DNA of 64,000 nt, taken from NCBI GenBank assembly GCA_023653785.1, contig JAMKCH010087982.1, positions 29,705 to 93,704 of the forward strand, given 5' to 3'. Numbering within the stretch: position 1 is the first letter of the stretch; every line of letters starts with the position of its first letter. Source of the stretch: Ophioderma brevispina (Eukaryota; Echinodermata; Ophiuroidea; Amphilepidida; Ophiodermatidae). This document shows, in pieces, positions 47,205-60,010 of this stretch. The position numbers and the translations under genes are program-made. The notes beneath the pieces were generated by a model. The model had not been told where the DNA came from. It searched no databases and saw nothing but the letters and a program-made list of their open reading frames with translations.

Positions 47205-47620
47205 ATTAATATTCCTTTTAATATGTAAATAAGCCCTTCAATTATTAATCATGACCCTCTAAAATGAATGGCCCTTTATTCGTAAATGAAGGAATGGCCC
47301 TTCCTTGAATAAAAGAAAGAATACCTGTTTAATTGGTAAATGAAGGATAGCTTATTGTAAATGATGGAATAGTCTTTTAATTGGTTTAAGCAATAGTATC
47401 GTAGTCCTTTTTAATGTAAACGAGGGGATGCATCTTTAATTGGTAAATAAATAAATGAAGGGGATGGACCAAAATGGTAAATGAAGAATTAGCCCTTTGA
47501 TTGATAAATTAAGGAATAACCCTTTTAATTTGTAAATGATAGAATGACCTTTCCTCAGTAAATAAATGAATTTGTAAATGATCGAACAGCCCTTTATGTA
47601 AGTAATGACGGATTAGCTCC
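47205..47620 (+). repeat. Degenerate tandem repeat, GTAAATGAAGGAATAGCCC-like
   Basis: Around nine imperfect units of roughly 40-50 bp built on TTTTAATTGGTAAATGAAGG and AATGGCCCTT. The units are too diverged to define a strict period by eye. Confidence 0.75.
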
Positions 47621-48124
47621 ACCCCTATCAGACACACGGATGACCATGCATGGAGGAATGATTACATTGGAGAGACAATTTTATTGTCGAGGAAAGTCTG
47701 ATCTGATTTAGAAATGGTCCCATCTGTTAAGAGGTTATCTATCCTATTGGCTGGTTATCCGTGTCTGATAGTTATTAAGTAGGCAGGTTTTTTTGGATAT
47801 TTCATTAGATGCAGTTCAAATAAGCCCTTCACATGTATATCTGACCCCGGATCTGACACCTCGAATTTAAGATCTTGAGTTATCAGCGGTGCACTACGGA
47901 ATGTTGGTTAAGGCAGGTTAGTGCTCAAAAAGTTTTAGTTGTGAAGATAACCTATCTGAGGCAATTCTTAAATAGGTAGAAAACACAGGCAGAAATTTCC
48001 TTCCTTTTTTATACGCTTCTCCCTCAATTTTATTTTTAAATCCTGTATTCAGTGATCTGGCGCGCGTTACGGGTAGTAATTGTTCAATTGTTACAATTTT
48101 AAAGTAAAGCAAAATGTTTAAAGT
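47621..48124. other. Spacer without recognised genes
   Basis: No supported coding sequence or repeat. Confidence 0.45.
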
Positions 48125-48420
48125 GTCTTTTTAAAATAAAATAGAAAAGATTCCCTTGACTTTGAATGACTATCTTGGCTGATTAGTAGTCGATATATTA
48201 GCCAACAAGCAGATGGTAATCCGACAATAACAATAAGCTTTTGTATTGAGTCACCAGTTCTTTCATCGTTGTTTATTTCAACAATAAAGAGCAAAATATT
48301 TCGATCGTCCCTTTAAAATAGTGAAGAAGAAATTTGCATGACTTGCAATCACTACTTTGGCTGAATCGTAATCGACAGATAAGCTAACAAGCCGATGTTC
48401 ACAATAAGCTTTTATCAATA
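48125..48420 (+). repeat. Two tandem ~180 bp units upstream of the endonuclease
   Basis: TTTAAAATA.A..GAAGA (near 48128 and 48312) is followed in each unit by TTGGCTGA, a T.GTA.TCGA block, GCTAACAAGC-like sequence and ACAATAAGCTTTT (ending near 48242 and 48414). They sit just before the plus-strand retroelement and could be its 5' monomers. Confidence 0.6.
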
Positions 48421-48474
48421 ATTATTTCACCATTGTTTACTTCTTTCATTTGTACCACCTTTTTTCCAAAATAT

Positions 48475-49835
48475 CGTTTCTCAAGTATACCCAGATCCTG
48501 ACTAGACCCCATCGCAGGCCTTTTCTAAGGTCTGCCTTGACTATAGTGTCATTGAACGTAGAGGGATTTTCTAGTGCAAAAAGTAACATCATTATGTGTA
48601 ACAATCTCCAATGCGATGTCCTATGTCTGCAGGAAACCCACAGAGGAATCGAAAACCATCGCCCAACCATACCAGGAATTGTCTTAGCCATCGAGAGACC
48701 ACATAGACAGTACAGAAGTGCTATGTTTGTGAAAACAGGCTCCAATGTAGCATGCTGACAACAACATTGAAGTCCACACTATTGAGCTCAGCTCTGTCAT
48801 AGTTACATCCGTCTACAAACCTCCATCAGTAGACTTTAAGCACCCTCAATTCAGCCTCGGGAATCCCACCAAACCTCACTTCTTTATTGGCGATTTCCAC
48901 AGCCACAGTACCCAATGGGGCTACAACGAAACTAATAAAGATGGACAAGCTGTCGAAGAATGGATAGACAGTCAACATCTACATCTCCTTCACGACCCTA
49001 AGCTGCCGCAATCATTTTATAGTGCCCGTTGGAAGAGAGGTTAAACAACCCTGATCTAGCTATTGTTAGCAAAAACATATCTAACCTGTGTAGAAAGATC
49101 ATTGTTCTGGATCCTGTTCCAGTAACTCAACATCGCCAATCGGTATCCAATTCAACTCTGCCGTAAGACAACAAAGTGCCTTTTAAGCGTTTGCTTTGTA
49201 ACTATAGGAAAGCAGACTGGCAAGGATTCACTGATGACCTGACCATGAACGTGAAGAGGATATTGCTCAAATACCCCATACTACGACCAATGCCAACTAG
49301 TGAAAGTGAGATTCATACCCAGAGCGGTAGGACGGAATATACGAGTATACAAGTCCTTTCCAAGGAATGTGCTGAAGAATATTAAGATTATACTACCATG
49401 TTTGAAGCTGATCCTTTTCAGCCTAAACAATACTCTAAAGGGGAGGACGTTTCGAATTCCACCGATAGACCCTAACAGCAAGAAAGCATGATTTACCATC
49501 CGAATCTTCGAGGGGATCCAACAGAACCCTCCACAGCAGCCAAATTTCACACCCAACCAAGTTGCCCACAACTACTTTTAAATAACAAGTGCAATCAAGA
49601 CGCTCAAGAAGATCAAACTAGACCATAAGAGGTTTAGTGGGTCACCCTGTTTCACTCGCCCTTTCAACATGGAGGTCCAGTATGCTAAACTTCAACCATC
49701 ACAAGCAGTAGCCTTGACAACATCTCACTTGAGCAGCTGAAAAGGTTCGGCCCGTAGCAAAGGAATGGCTGCTTGAGCTCTACATTTGCGGCCTTATTTC
49801 CCCAAGTTCCCAAGAATCTGGAGGAAAGCACATGT
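48475..49835 (+). pseudogene. Endonuclease/RT non-LTR retrotransposon, 5' part (plus strand)
   Basis: A close relative of the minus-strand element at 29392-31060. It opens with TIVSLNVEGFSSAKSN, CDVLCLQETHRG, then after a frame break KPHFFIGDF.SHS.QWGYNETNKDG and DSQHLHLLHD (endonuclease domain), an NYRKADWQGFTDDL linker near 49200, and the RT N-terminus SLEQLKRFGP...KEWLLELY near 49720-49790. Several frameshifts and stops break it. It is interrupted at 49835 by a 3.86 kb element and continues at 53699. Confidence 0.87.
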
Positions 49836-52800
49836 TAGGACACCAGTGAGGTAATAAGAATAATTTACTGGTTGGTCCAACTTTAATTAATTGACCCAAA
49901 AAAGTGTGGAAAAATAATTTACTGGGTGAAATTCTCACAATTTGCTATTTAACACAAAACAACACGCAAAGCTTATAGTGTCAACATGGGTTTATTTTAT
50001 AACACTTTTATGTATACTTATAACCAGCTGTAACCAGATTTACTGCATGTATACACAACATCAAGAGACAAGGACATTTCCAGAAAAGTGCACTCCATTT
50101 TTTTCCCATTTTTTAATACTATTTAAATGCTTACAATGCTGAAGTGAATAAGCCCAACTCCGTCCCTTTATGTAATAAAAGGATTTAGTATGCTTCTCTA
50201 TGGGGCTGATTAGACAGAAAACCAAGTTAAAAATAATTTTTTTTGTTTTCTTTTCCGTTTGTTTGTTCATAAACCTTGCAACGTTCTCCGTAGTTTTTCT
50301 ACAACCAATCATTTAAGTGAATTTTGTATCAAAAAAATCTGTGTCTCTTTAAGGTTGTATTAGGGTTGTACGGTGGTATTGGGGGGAGTGCATAACTAAG
50401 AGTATCACTGCGCTATAACTCACATGAAGAGGGACTTCAATGGGACTCCAATGATCACTGCATCAAAATGTTTTGTGTCAGAACCTTGAAAATATTAAGT
50501 CATAAAGTTTAACAAAACAGGTTAATTTTCAAAACTTAGAAAATAAGGTTAAGAATTTAAATTCTTTTATGAAGAAAGTATAGAGGTTATCATATAATAT
50601 GATTTGAACTGGTATCACTTTTCCTACAAATCAAATGCGTATTATGAATTTAGTGGGCAGTTCAATTGTCCTTTTTTTAAATATATTTAAATTCACTAGT
50701 TGATTAAGGCCGTTTGGAAATGAATCTCCTATTTATATATACAGTTGTGCATTTATTTTAGAATAAATTTGTATTGTAAAATTAACTTAATAGTAACCCT
50801 AAGGCTTTAAACTTTTTGTTAATGAAACTGGTGTTTGTTCAGAAACCTCAATTTTCATTGTAAAATTTGATTCGATTGACATTGCATATTTTTGTGACTA
50901 AAACCTTTATTCTTTTATTCCTAATTCACATATTTATTATTTTTTTTTATTTTGTGGCATTATATATAATTTAATCCACAAGATATTCGACAACAATTCA
51001 CAATACAAAAAATGGCAGAACAAAATCAATCATTCATGAACCGCTTCTGAATGTTCACCAAACTGGCTCATTTGACAATAGTAGTGGCAGATTGTACCAA
51101 TCAAAAATGATACAATACCTCCCCATTTTTATTTAACTCATGGCAATAATATTAATTATTAATACTCCAATATTTGTCTCTTTTCTACACCTTTTTTATT
51201 TTTTTTTATTATTTCATCCATAATCTAATTTTGACTGCAAATTACATAGTCTTCTGCCTCTTCCTTGCTGATGAGCCTTTATCAGTATCGGTCCACTTAC
51301 ACCAATCAAATGCAATATTGAGGCTCCCTTGCCCCGAAGGTCCAATAAGATCAAATCCACATGTGTTTCATACTAATAATTCATGAAGATATTGCTGCTC
51401 TAGCTTAGTCCTTGTTTGAGGAGCAGCTTTTTGGTATAGTGAAAAAAGAAATAGTATTTTTAAGTTTACTAAGTGAGATTAGGCAAAACAACAAAAAGGA
51501 ACAAAAACAACTTGGTTTCATAGTCATTTGAATTTGCACCATTTAACGGCATTTTGCTTTGATTTTTATTTGATGAATCAGAAGATTGGGGTTTTGGGGG
51601 GACAACCCAAATCAATATTGTTTGGTTTTATTAATTAATACTTATACAGTAAAACTGATGACACATTACACCATTTGACTTAACTTTGGATATGATCTAA
51701 ATGAAACAATACAAAAGTGCAGTTGCATTTTGTTTTTGAGCTACTTACTGCAAACAAACTCATATTTTATTTGGACGTGGGAAATGGCAATTGTGTATTA
51801 GTGTCCATTTTCCATTCCCCGAGTCACAAGGTGACCATTATTGTGTATTATACAGACTGTACAAAAAACTATACAATCCAAAGGATTAATTTTTTTGGCC
51901 AAAAATTTAAGTTCATTTCAAATTGAGTTTTACTGATATCTTTTTAATGAGTGTTGTCCAGCTTTCATGAGATATTTTTTAGCTTTTGGTGTAAATTTGG
52001 GGTTCTGGTTAGGAGTTGTGCTAATTATCTGAGACAGATGAAAAACATGTTGGGCCGTTTCGGCTAGCCTGATTCAACAAATTGCCATTTGAAATGCCAC
52101 TTCAAGATATTCTTTATTGAAAATTAAAAAAATGGGGGATAAAGTGCTGCTTCTTGTGATATACATAATTTATAACTTATAATGTCGCAATTGCCACTGA
52201 TAAAATACATGTAGCGTTGGAAATTCCAATTCCAAACAGTCTAGTTGTCTCATCTTTACTCCAGGTTTCAAGCCGAAGGTAAGAACAGTAAAAACCACCC
52301 TTGTTTAAGAGTAAACTGAGACCTTTTAACACAACCATAATTTTCTTTTTGCTCTTTGTTGAACACTTTGCTTTCTATCTTCATCATATTCCTCCGGACA
52401 TTTTGAAGCTGGGGATAGGGAAGGGTAAGTTGGCGCTCTTCATGTAGAGCCTTGTCCACACATTGTCCCTCAACAGACTTTGCTAGACTGTTACATTATT
52501 TTCAGCATTCACATTGCCCCAAATGTCCATGATTGTCATGACCATTGTGCCTCTGAGAGCGAGTCGCTCATTTCACATTCAACCCACAACCTAATAATTT
52601 CTGATGCTTTCACTGAAAAATAATATATTGATTAGTTCAATGCATGATATACATTCACTTATCTGTACAATATTCTTTTTGTTTGAACAGGTTTACAATT
52701 TCCACAATGATGCTACACGCCTTCATATTACCCTTAATTTCTTGAACCTTCAGGTTAAACTGGCCCAAGTGGTATATCCTTTGTTTCAATTCAACTGACA

Positions 52801-53698
52801 ATAGCTCCGCTTAGGGTCTATCAAATTTGATGGAATAAAAGGCGAGGAATTAGCTTAGATTTGTCTAACAATAAAAATCAAAATATCTGCCAAATGCACA
52901 TTTTATATTTTTTCCTTTTATAATTTTTAGTTGATTGTATATTTTTTAATTGGGACAGTCTGTACACACACAGGCAGGAATTTCAGCATATTTCCCTCAT
53001 TACAAATGTAACCTAACCTTCTGTCACTGTATTCATTTCAATTAGTATAGGCTTTTTTTTATAGACTTGTCACTCCAACTATAACCCTGAATACCATAAT
53101 TGGTAGGTGTATATCACACGCTGCCTATTCAGGATATTGCTTTTATTGCTCAGTGACTATTTTATTAGCATTCGTTAATTTAAGCACATGAAGTTTCCAG
53201 AAAGAAGCGCCCCCAATTTTTGTCGAACACCGTTTTTTTAACTATTTGGAATGCTACCAATATATTAGATCACACCTGAAGTGAATAAGCCAAATAGGCC
53301 TCTTTATTTATAAGATGATGATTTAGTAGTTCTGTAAGCACGAAGAAAGTCACAGCATTGTTTTCTAGGGGAACGATTTTCGATAGCAGGCAAGTTCAAA
53401 ACCATGTTTGCTGTTTTCTTTTGCAACTGTTTGTCAAATAAACTTCGAAACATTCTCGGTAAGGGTGGTCTACAACCAATCCAGTGAAATTAGTGAGAGA
53501 AATTTCTATCTAAAAAAACCTGTCACGTTAATGCAAAATACTGCAACTTAAAAATCATTTTGGGACAGAAATTTACTGGGTGGGTCAAATAATTAACTGG
53601 GTGGGCCATTTTGGGTCATTGGGCAGACTGAATTTACTGGGTGGGCCAAGTAATTAACTGGGTGGGCAAGGCCCAACCCAGTTCTATGTTATTACCTC
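49836..53698. mobile_element. 3.86 kb TIR element inserted in a reverse transcriptase gene
   Basis: CATGT lies on both sides (49831-49835, 53699-53703). Near the ends GAGGTAATAA..(A/C)AT is inverted, continuing into ACTGGTTGGTCC / ACTGGGTTGGGCC. Four ACTGGGTGGGY motifs crowd the right end. A block of about 300 bp near each end (50060-50345 and 53185-53530, sharing TGAAGTGAATAAGCC and TACAACCAATC) is in direct orientation. No transposase or other gene was recognised in 3.8 kb. The insertion point is set by comparison with the uninterrupted RT relative at about 29440 (minus). Confidence 0.75.
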
Positions 53699-53702
53699 CA
53701 TG

Positions 53703-54149
53703 TATGGCACTCCTAAAGCCTGGGAAGAGGCATCTAATCCCAAGAAGTATAGACCAATATCACTCCTCAATCCATACTACAAGCTCTTTGAACGTCTCCC
53801 GCTCAACCGTATGCACTGACAGACGAACACCTCATACAAGAACAGGCAAGTTTCCGGCCAGGCAAATCAACACCAACCAAGTACTCAACCTTGCACCTCG
53901 CCTGTTCAACATCTATAACCAACGACCAACCACATAGGGGGCAGGAACCTGTCGATTTATCTATGCCGAAAGACGATCTTGGAATACGCACAAGATGCAG
54001 ACTTCAACGTTGTTGAAGAGAGACTCGCCAAAGTTTGGATGAACTCACTCCTACTACGAGGAAAACCACCTTCGTGCAAATCCTCCACGACACAAGTGTG
54101 TACTTTTCAACCTACCAACCTGAAGCCAAACGTCAGCTAAAATTAAACC
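53703..54149 (+). pseudogene. Reverse transcriptase continuation of the 48475 retroelement (copy B)
   Basis: Identical by eye to 444-890. It resumes the RT (MALLKPGK, YRPISLL, FRPGKST) interrupted by the 3.86 kb element. Frameshifted and truncated. Confidence 0.75.
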
Positions 54150-55037
54150 CCGGGGCCCGTTTCGCGAAACTCAGTCGGTAAATTTTACGTGCATACTACA
54201 GTGTGAGTCAGAAAAAAGTACACCAAAGAGGGAATTTTTTTTATGAAGAAACTTAACGGAATTACCAATTAATTACGTGTTAGATAATTTTTTATATAAT
54301 TTTACATTGTTAAAATCGTCAAGCCATTCAAAGTCTACGTTATTTGGTGAAGGTACCATTTTTTCTCGACAAATGACACACTGACTTGTAACAACATGGA
54401 GACGCTACTCAAACGCAACGTGAGGGCTTTCAAAAATAATTAACTGGTTTATTTCTTTTTCTTCGTCTTTTCTTCGGCGCCGTATTCAAATGCTACTCAG
54501 ACGCAGGACTGCGTTGAATGATAAATGTATAAACCATTAAGATTAATGAAATTAACCAGATATCTTTAAATGTAAAATGATAATGCTTTATCGTGTTATC
54601 CAGCCCTATCCTTATTTTTGGGAAATTTTACAACATGGAAATCAAGCAAGTTTGAAAAGATGCTGCACATTGTTGTCTTTCAAGTCCAATATTTGATTTC
54701 ATTAAACATTATTTTTGGTAGCTGGTTTCATTTTACAGTCTTACCCACGATGTAACCCGACATTTTCATTTGGGGAGGGGGACCTGGAACCATTTATGGA
54801 GCATCACTTAACCACATTTTTGCGAAGGTGAACACGTAACATGTCATACTATACAGTTTATATTAACTTTTCCCCTGATCTCTATTGGGGCCAGTAGGGG
54901 GCAAAGATTTTGAGTGCGGATCCTGGCCCTTTCCCCTCCCTCACCCGTACCGCCACAACCAGACTGGTTACGTCACTGGTGTTCCCTGACATTCATTTCA
55001 AATGTGTAATTCATGGAGGATATGCTACCAATCCCAA
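54150..55037. other. Spacer (copy B of 891-1778)
   Basis: No gene recognised. Confidence 0.55.
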
Positions 55038-56003
55038 ATAGAGGAGGAGCTGGGACCCAGGTCAAACATCATCGTTTACCCCTGACACCTTTGGTAGTTA
55101 GTATGGACCCTCTACATCAATGCTAGGTAGGTAGTACTCTCAAATTGTGGTATCACTTTTCGATAGGGGTCAATTTAAGTTTACACAGGGGTCAAATTTT
55201 TAAAATGCTCCAATCATGTTGAAATGTATGCCATATTGTCCGTCTAGTCATTAGGATTCCAAAAATGTATAGTTTGTACCATCTATGACCATTGGTTTGG
55301 GAGTTAGAGGGTAAAATGGCTAAAATGGTAAAAAAGGGTCAATTTCTATTTGTACAGGGGTCAAAATCAGAAGTTGCTCCAATATTGGTAAAATTGAAAG
55401 AAGTTGTTCGTCTAGCTTAATGTGTCAAAATAAGGAATACTTTGTACCATCTGCAATGCATAGTTAACATGTTATGGGACAAAATAGGTCATATGGCATG
55501 TAGGGCAACATAATCCAATTGTTGTTGACCTTCTTTGACCCTTATCTCCGTAAGTAAGCATTTAACATAATAAAAACTATACCTTTTTGGAGTCCTCTTC
55601 CCTCAGGCAATAATTTGCAAGTATTTAAAATTTAATCAGATTAACTTTTAATGTTGACCACTGTACAAATTGAGATTGACCTTTTTTACCATTTTTGTCA
55701 TTTTTATCCTATAACTCCAAAACCAATGGTCGTAGGTGGTACAAACTATACATTTTTGGAATCCTTATGACTAGACGGACAATATGGCATACATTTCAAC
55801 ACGATTGGGGCATTTTACAAGTTTGACCCTGTGTAAACTTAAATTGGCCCCTATTGAAAAAGTGATACCACAATTTGAGAGTACTACCTACCTAGCATTG
55901 ATATAGAGGGTCCATACTAACTACCAAAGGTGTTAAACCTTTTCTGTAGTGGAAGGTAAACGAACTCCTTAAATAAGGCCCCTATGATATTCTGCTCCTC
56001 TAG
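55038..56003. mobile_element. Foldback element family F1 (copy B)
   Basis: Duplicate of 1779-2744 with the same arms and the same losses, so it was carried by the duplication rather than inserted independently. Confidence 0.85.
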
Positions 56004-56271
56004 ATTAGCGGGCAAGATCTCATAGCGTTTACAAAGGTGGCGCACCCCTTACAAGTACATAATTTTGCTAAAATAAATTGTCTAAAATTATCAAAATCAG
56101 TTCTACGCGTGTTATCACTTCTAGTATGTGCACATTTTCGTGAAAATGAATTAAATGTCATCTCCTTTTTTTCCCTGAATATCAGTGGTTCGATTCCCAC
56201 TTCTGACGCAAAATTTTAATCTATTATATTGGGACTTAGAGATTGCAATGGAAACTTCAAAGTTAGCTGAA

Positions 56272-57340
56272 CTACGATTTACACGGTAAGTATAGGGTTA
56301 CCTGGTCGGCCCCTAGCCGCTTGTGGTAGTTCCATCCTACCAGCTCGGGACCTTCGTACATCTTTAACCGGTCGGCATGGACCACCTTCGGCTTGCTACG
56401 TGCAGACTTCTGTATCCTGAAAACAACGTCCGAAAGGGCAGTAACTACCAAATATGGACCCTCCCATGGTAGAGCTAGCTTCTTTGAGAGCCGCACCTTT
56501 CCGTTGCTGATTGTAAAGCCAGACAAATTGACCCTCCTGGAACACTGGACCATGCACCAGACGGTCATAATTTCTCTTCTGTCGCTTCGTGTTGATCTCC
56601 AGAGCATGTCTAGCTCTCTCGTGGATCCCTCTCATACGTTCCCTCAATTCTTCTGCATAGTCCGTATCACAATCCTCTTCTTCTGGGACTGCACCGATTA
56701 CCAGGTCAATAGGGAGGCTGATCTCGTGACCCAACATCATCATGTTCGGGCTTGCTCCTGTTGTTGCTTGCACACTGGATCGATAAGCAAATCCCACATA
56801 AGACAGATACTGGTCCCAATCCCTCTGGTTCTGAAATGGCTGGATCATCAATGACACAGCATTTGCTATGGAGCGATTGTAACGCTCAACCAGGCCATCC
56901 GACTTGCGGTTATATGGGGTCGTACGAGTCTTGTCTATCTCCAAAATTTTGCACATCTCCTCGAATAATTACATCTACCAGTTTACCCGCGACTGTTTCT
57001 TTGATGGCGTACGCCTCCATCCAACGGGTCCACCCACCACTAGAACACATTCCCATTGTCTGCCTCTGTCAAGGGCCCTAACACATCTATCGCTACGCGT
57101 TCTAGCGGGGCTCCTATCTGATACTGTTCAAGGGGAGCTCGGTGGCGTTTTGGCGGTCCCTTCCTTCTTGCACAACCCACACCTACGCACGTACGTCCTC
57201 ACATCAGCGCTCATTCCAACCCAATAATAACGTTCTTGTACTTTGGGTATGGTTTTGTTCTGCCCTAGATGTCCTCCTGCTTTCGACGCATGTAGCTCGT
57301 CCAACACCCTTCCCCTCATTTCTCGTGGTAACACAATCAA
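56272..57340 (-). pseudogene. Ty3/gypsy integrase, decayed (copy B)
   Basis: Same as 3013-4081: the H2C2 domain at 57340-57128, the core with the stretch around the second catalytic Asp missing, and the C-terminal part at 56956-56272. The lesions are shared. Confidence 0.85.
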
Positions 57341-58323
57341 CCTTGACTACCTTTCCGTCATCGCTTTCCCATTTCTTTACCAAGACACCTTCTTTCACGA
57401 CCAACGTATCCCACTGGCCCCAATACGTTTTCAAGGCGGAAGATAGTGCAGAGACTTTTGACCAAGGGGGGGGGGTCTTTCCTCTCCCGCTTCCTTCTTC
57501 GTCATTATCAAAGCCATCGTCTCATCCCGCAACTGTTTCTCACGTATGCTTTCCAGGTTGATTTCAGGCTCCACAGTCACGTAACAGGCTTGAAACAAAC
57601 CGATTCTGTCAGGATAGCTTCTCTCCCATTGGTCCTATTGTGCACCTGCCATCTCGTCCCATAGTTGTGCAAACCCGGGTGATTTGGATGTCCGCCTTCA
57701 ATTTCTTGTTCTTCTACTCCGACTTCAAGTCGGGCGACCCCAACAAGCCCCTATCGCAACCCCCCTGGTTCTGTTCCGTCTGGCACCCAACCTCATGTAT
57801 CCCCACTGGTTCTATTGGTTGATCCGTCTCTGTCCCTGGCCTTGCCTCTTCCCCCCTTCTGGAAATTCTTTGGCTCTAGTCGCCCACATCTTCTACATGT
57901 ATTCGGACATCCGTCCGGCCGTTCTGGTGGCGCCTACCTGGTCGTCTTCTAACTCTATTTGAAGCCTAGACACACTTCTATCCCCGGTGCGAGTTGACCT
58001 TCTGGGTTCTTAAAATTGCACAACCAATCTCAGCGAACGCGTGATCCGTCCGCACCTTCACTCGACTTCCCCCGATAGTAGTGGCTATATTTCTTAAGAA
58101 ACGCCACGATTGCTAACAGTTTCCCTCCCTCGCGTCACACAGAATTTTTCCGTTCTGGGCGAGATAAGGACTTGCTGCCATTTGCTATCCACTCTCTACT
58201 CTACTCGCCATCCTCTCTTGCGACAGTACTCCACCTATTGCAAAAGTTACTGCGTCGGTTTGTCAAGGATGAACTTGCCCTTCGACCGACTGCGGGTACG
58301 CCAGGATCGCCTCCTTTAAACTA
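57341..58323 (-). pseudogene. Ty3/gypsy RNase H region, frameshifted (copy B)
   Basis: The duplicate of 4082-5064. The assignment again rests on position between RT and integrase and on short blocks only. Confidence 0.5.
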
Positions 58324-59340
58324 CTAAAAGCTTCCTCGCACTGACCTGTCCACTGAAAACGTAGCCGCCGCCCTCCTCCGTCCAAGCCACTGTAGGGGTG
58401 CTTTCAATTCCGGCAAAGTCCCGATAAACCGCCGGTAGTAACGCACGCAAATCCCCAGAAAACTACGCACCTGCGTGGCAGTCTTAGGCTGTTGGCCAAT
58501 CTCGCACGCCTCTATCTTAGATGGATCGGTAGAATACCCTCTTCGAATCAGTGGCATTTCGAATGCCTTGAGCTTCAATCCTGCTTCTCGGAATCTCCAC
58601 TAGAAACGTCCTCTGTCGATCTACGACTCACTAATCTATTGCGAACACGATCACGTCATCGAGGTATACCAACAGTGTCTCCCATCTCAAGCCTGCTAAC
58701 ACCCCTTCATAAGTCGCTCAAATGTATATAGATGGATCGTTTGCAGAGCCAAAGGGCAACACATTCCACGCATTATAATCCACTCGTAGTGGAGAAAGCC
58801 CGATTTGTCGCTAGCATCATCATCCCCATCTCATTTGCCATAAGACCGTGAACTTAAGTCAGAATTGGAAAAATACTTTCTCATTGAAAAATACTTCGCA
58901 CCACCCAGCTCGTCTAACGAGTCGTCAATCCGCGGTAAGGGGTACGCATCCTTGACAGTAACCTCATTTAATTTCCTATAGTCCAGGCACAACCGCTTGG
59001 TACCATCCTTCTTGGACACCAGTACCACTGGGCTCGACCAGGAACTGTCCCAGGGCTGTATCAACCCCTTTTCAAGCAATTCGCTCACCTGTCCTTCTGT
59101 CTCTTCCCTCTGCTGTGGGGACGATCGCCTCAAAGCTTGTTGAATGGGCCGAGTACTTCCTGTGTCAATGCTATGCTTCACCCATGTAGTCCTCCCAATG
59201 TCCAAATCTTCACTGGAAAACACGTCCTGGTATTCACCCAGCAACTTAGCTACTTTCTGCTTGTCTTCCCGTCGAGATGTGCGGTGCTCCGTTCTAACAA
59301 CTCGCAAAGGTAGTCGGGTATTTCCACCTCTCCTTCTCGA
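58324..59340 (-). pseudogene. Ty3/gypsy reverse transcriptase (copy B, better preserved)
   Basis: The N-terminal half (59307-58831) is open for 158 codons with [48 protein letters not shown] and [20 protein letters not shown], classic Ty3/gypsy RT motifs 1-3. YLDD follows near 58655-58668, and the thumb (RSFLGICVRYYRRFI) lies at 58578-58324. A frameshift and loss near 58850-58885, just after KYFS, and stops between the parts disable it. The equivalent stretch in copy A is much more garbled. Confidence 0.88.
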
Positions 59341-59644
59341 ACTTCAACTTGACGGGTTTCATACACATCACTCCACTAATGTTACCGTAGCCAAAGTGGT
59401 ACCTCGTTTAACTTCTCGAGGGAAATCTCCGACGTTAGTCAGCCTGACGGGGACAACCCTCTTTGCTTGCCACCAACATTCCACTCTCACTCAAAGGACC
59501 TGCAGCCAGCGGCTCAATCAGACACAATAGCGACCCCTCCGTTTCACCTGATACCACTGCCGACAAAAGCACCTCATGTCCCGCTGGCACGGTAGTATCT
59601 TCGACTGCGACCGCCTTTAAATGGAAAGCTCCCTTCCCAGTAGA

Positions 59645-59989
59645 CTATCCATTTACTGTTCCACCACCTACGGTTAGCTGGAGCCGCCCTAAATCCAACG
59701 TCGCCTTGGACCTCAGAAGAAAATCCATCCCCAACATTCCATGTTTAACCTCTGCGACAATCACATTCAGTGTCTGGCAACCATTTCCTACCCTCATTTC
59801 TATCGGAGCCACTCCCCACACTTTAACTCCCTTCCCATCTGCTTGTAACAGCTGTATATTAGCTGATTTCAATTTAGGTCGTTTCTCCGGCGGAATAAGG
59901 TGGTATTGCTCATTAGTCAAGATGGTAGCAGCGGAACCAGTATCCAAAAGAAGCAACATCCCCCCGGCCCCAGACGATGGATGGAACAT
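59645..59989 (-). pseudogene. Ty3/gypsy aspartic protease (copy B)
   Basis: A 114-codon frame with LDTGSAATIL and GMLGMDFLLR, about the length of a retropepsin domain. Compared with copy A it lacks the ~14 bp insertion and a few substitutions. Confidence 0.82.
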
Positions 59990-60010
59990 AAAAGTCTATC
60001 AGTTTCGAAC

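Noticed and set aside
49640..49655. GGGTCACCCTGT as the missing right end of the mariner-type element
   Set aside because: It lies 15 kb away inside another retroelement and is part of that element's sequence; chance match.
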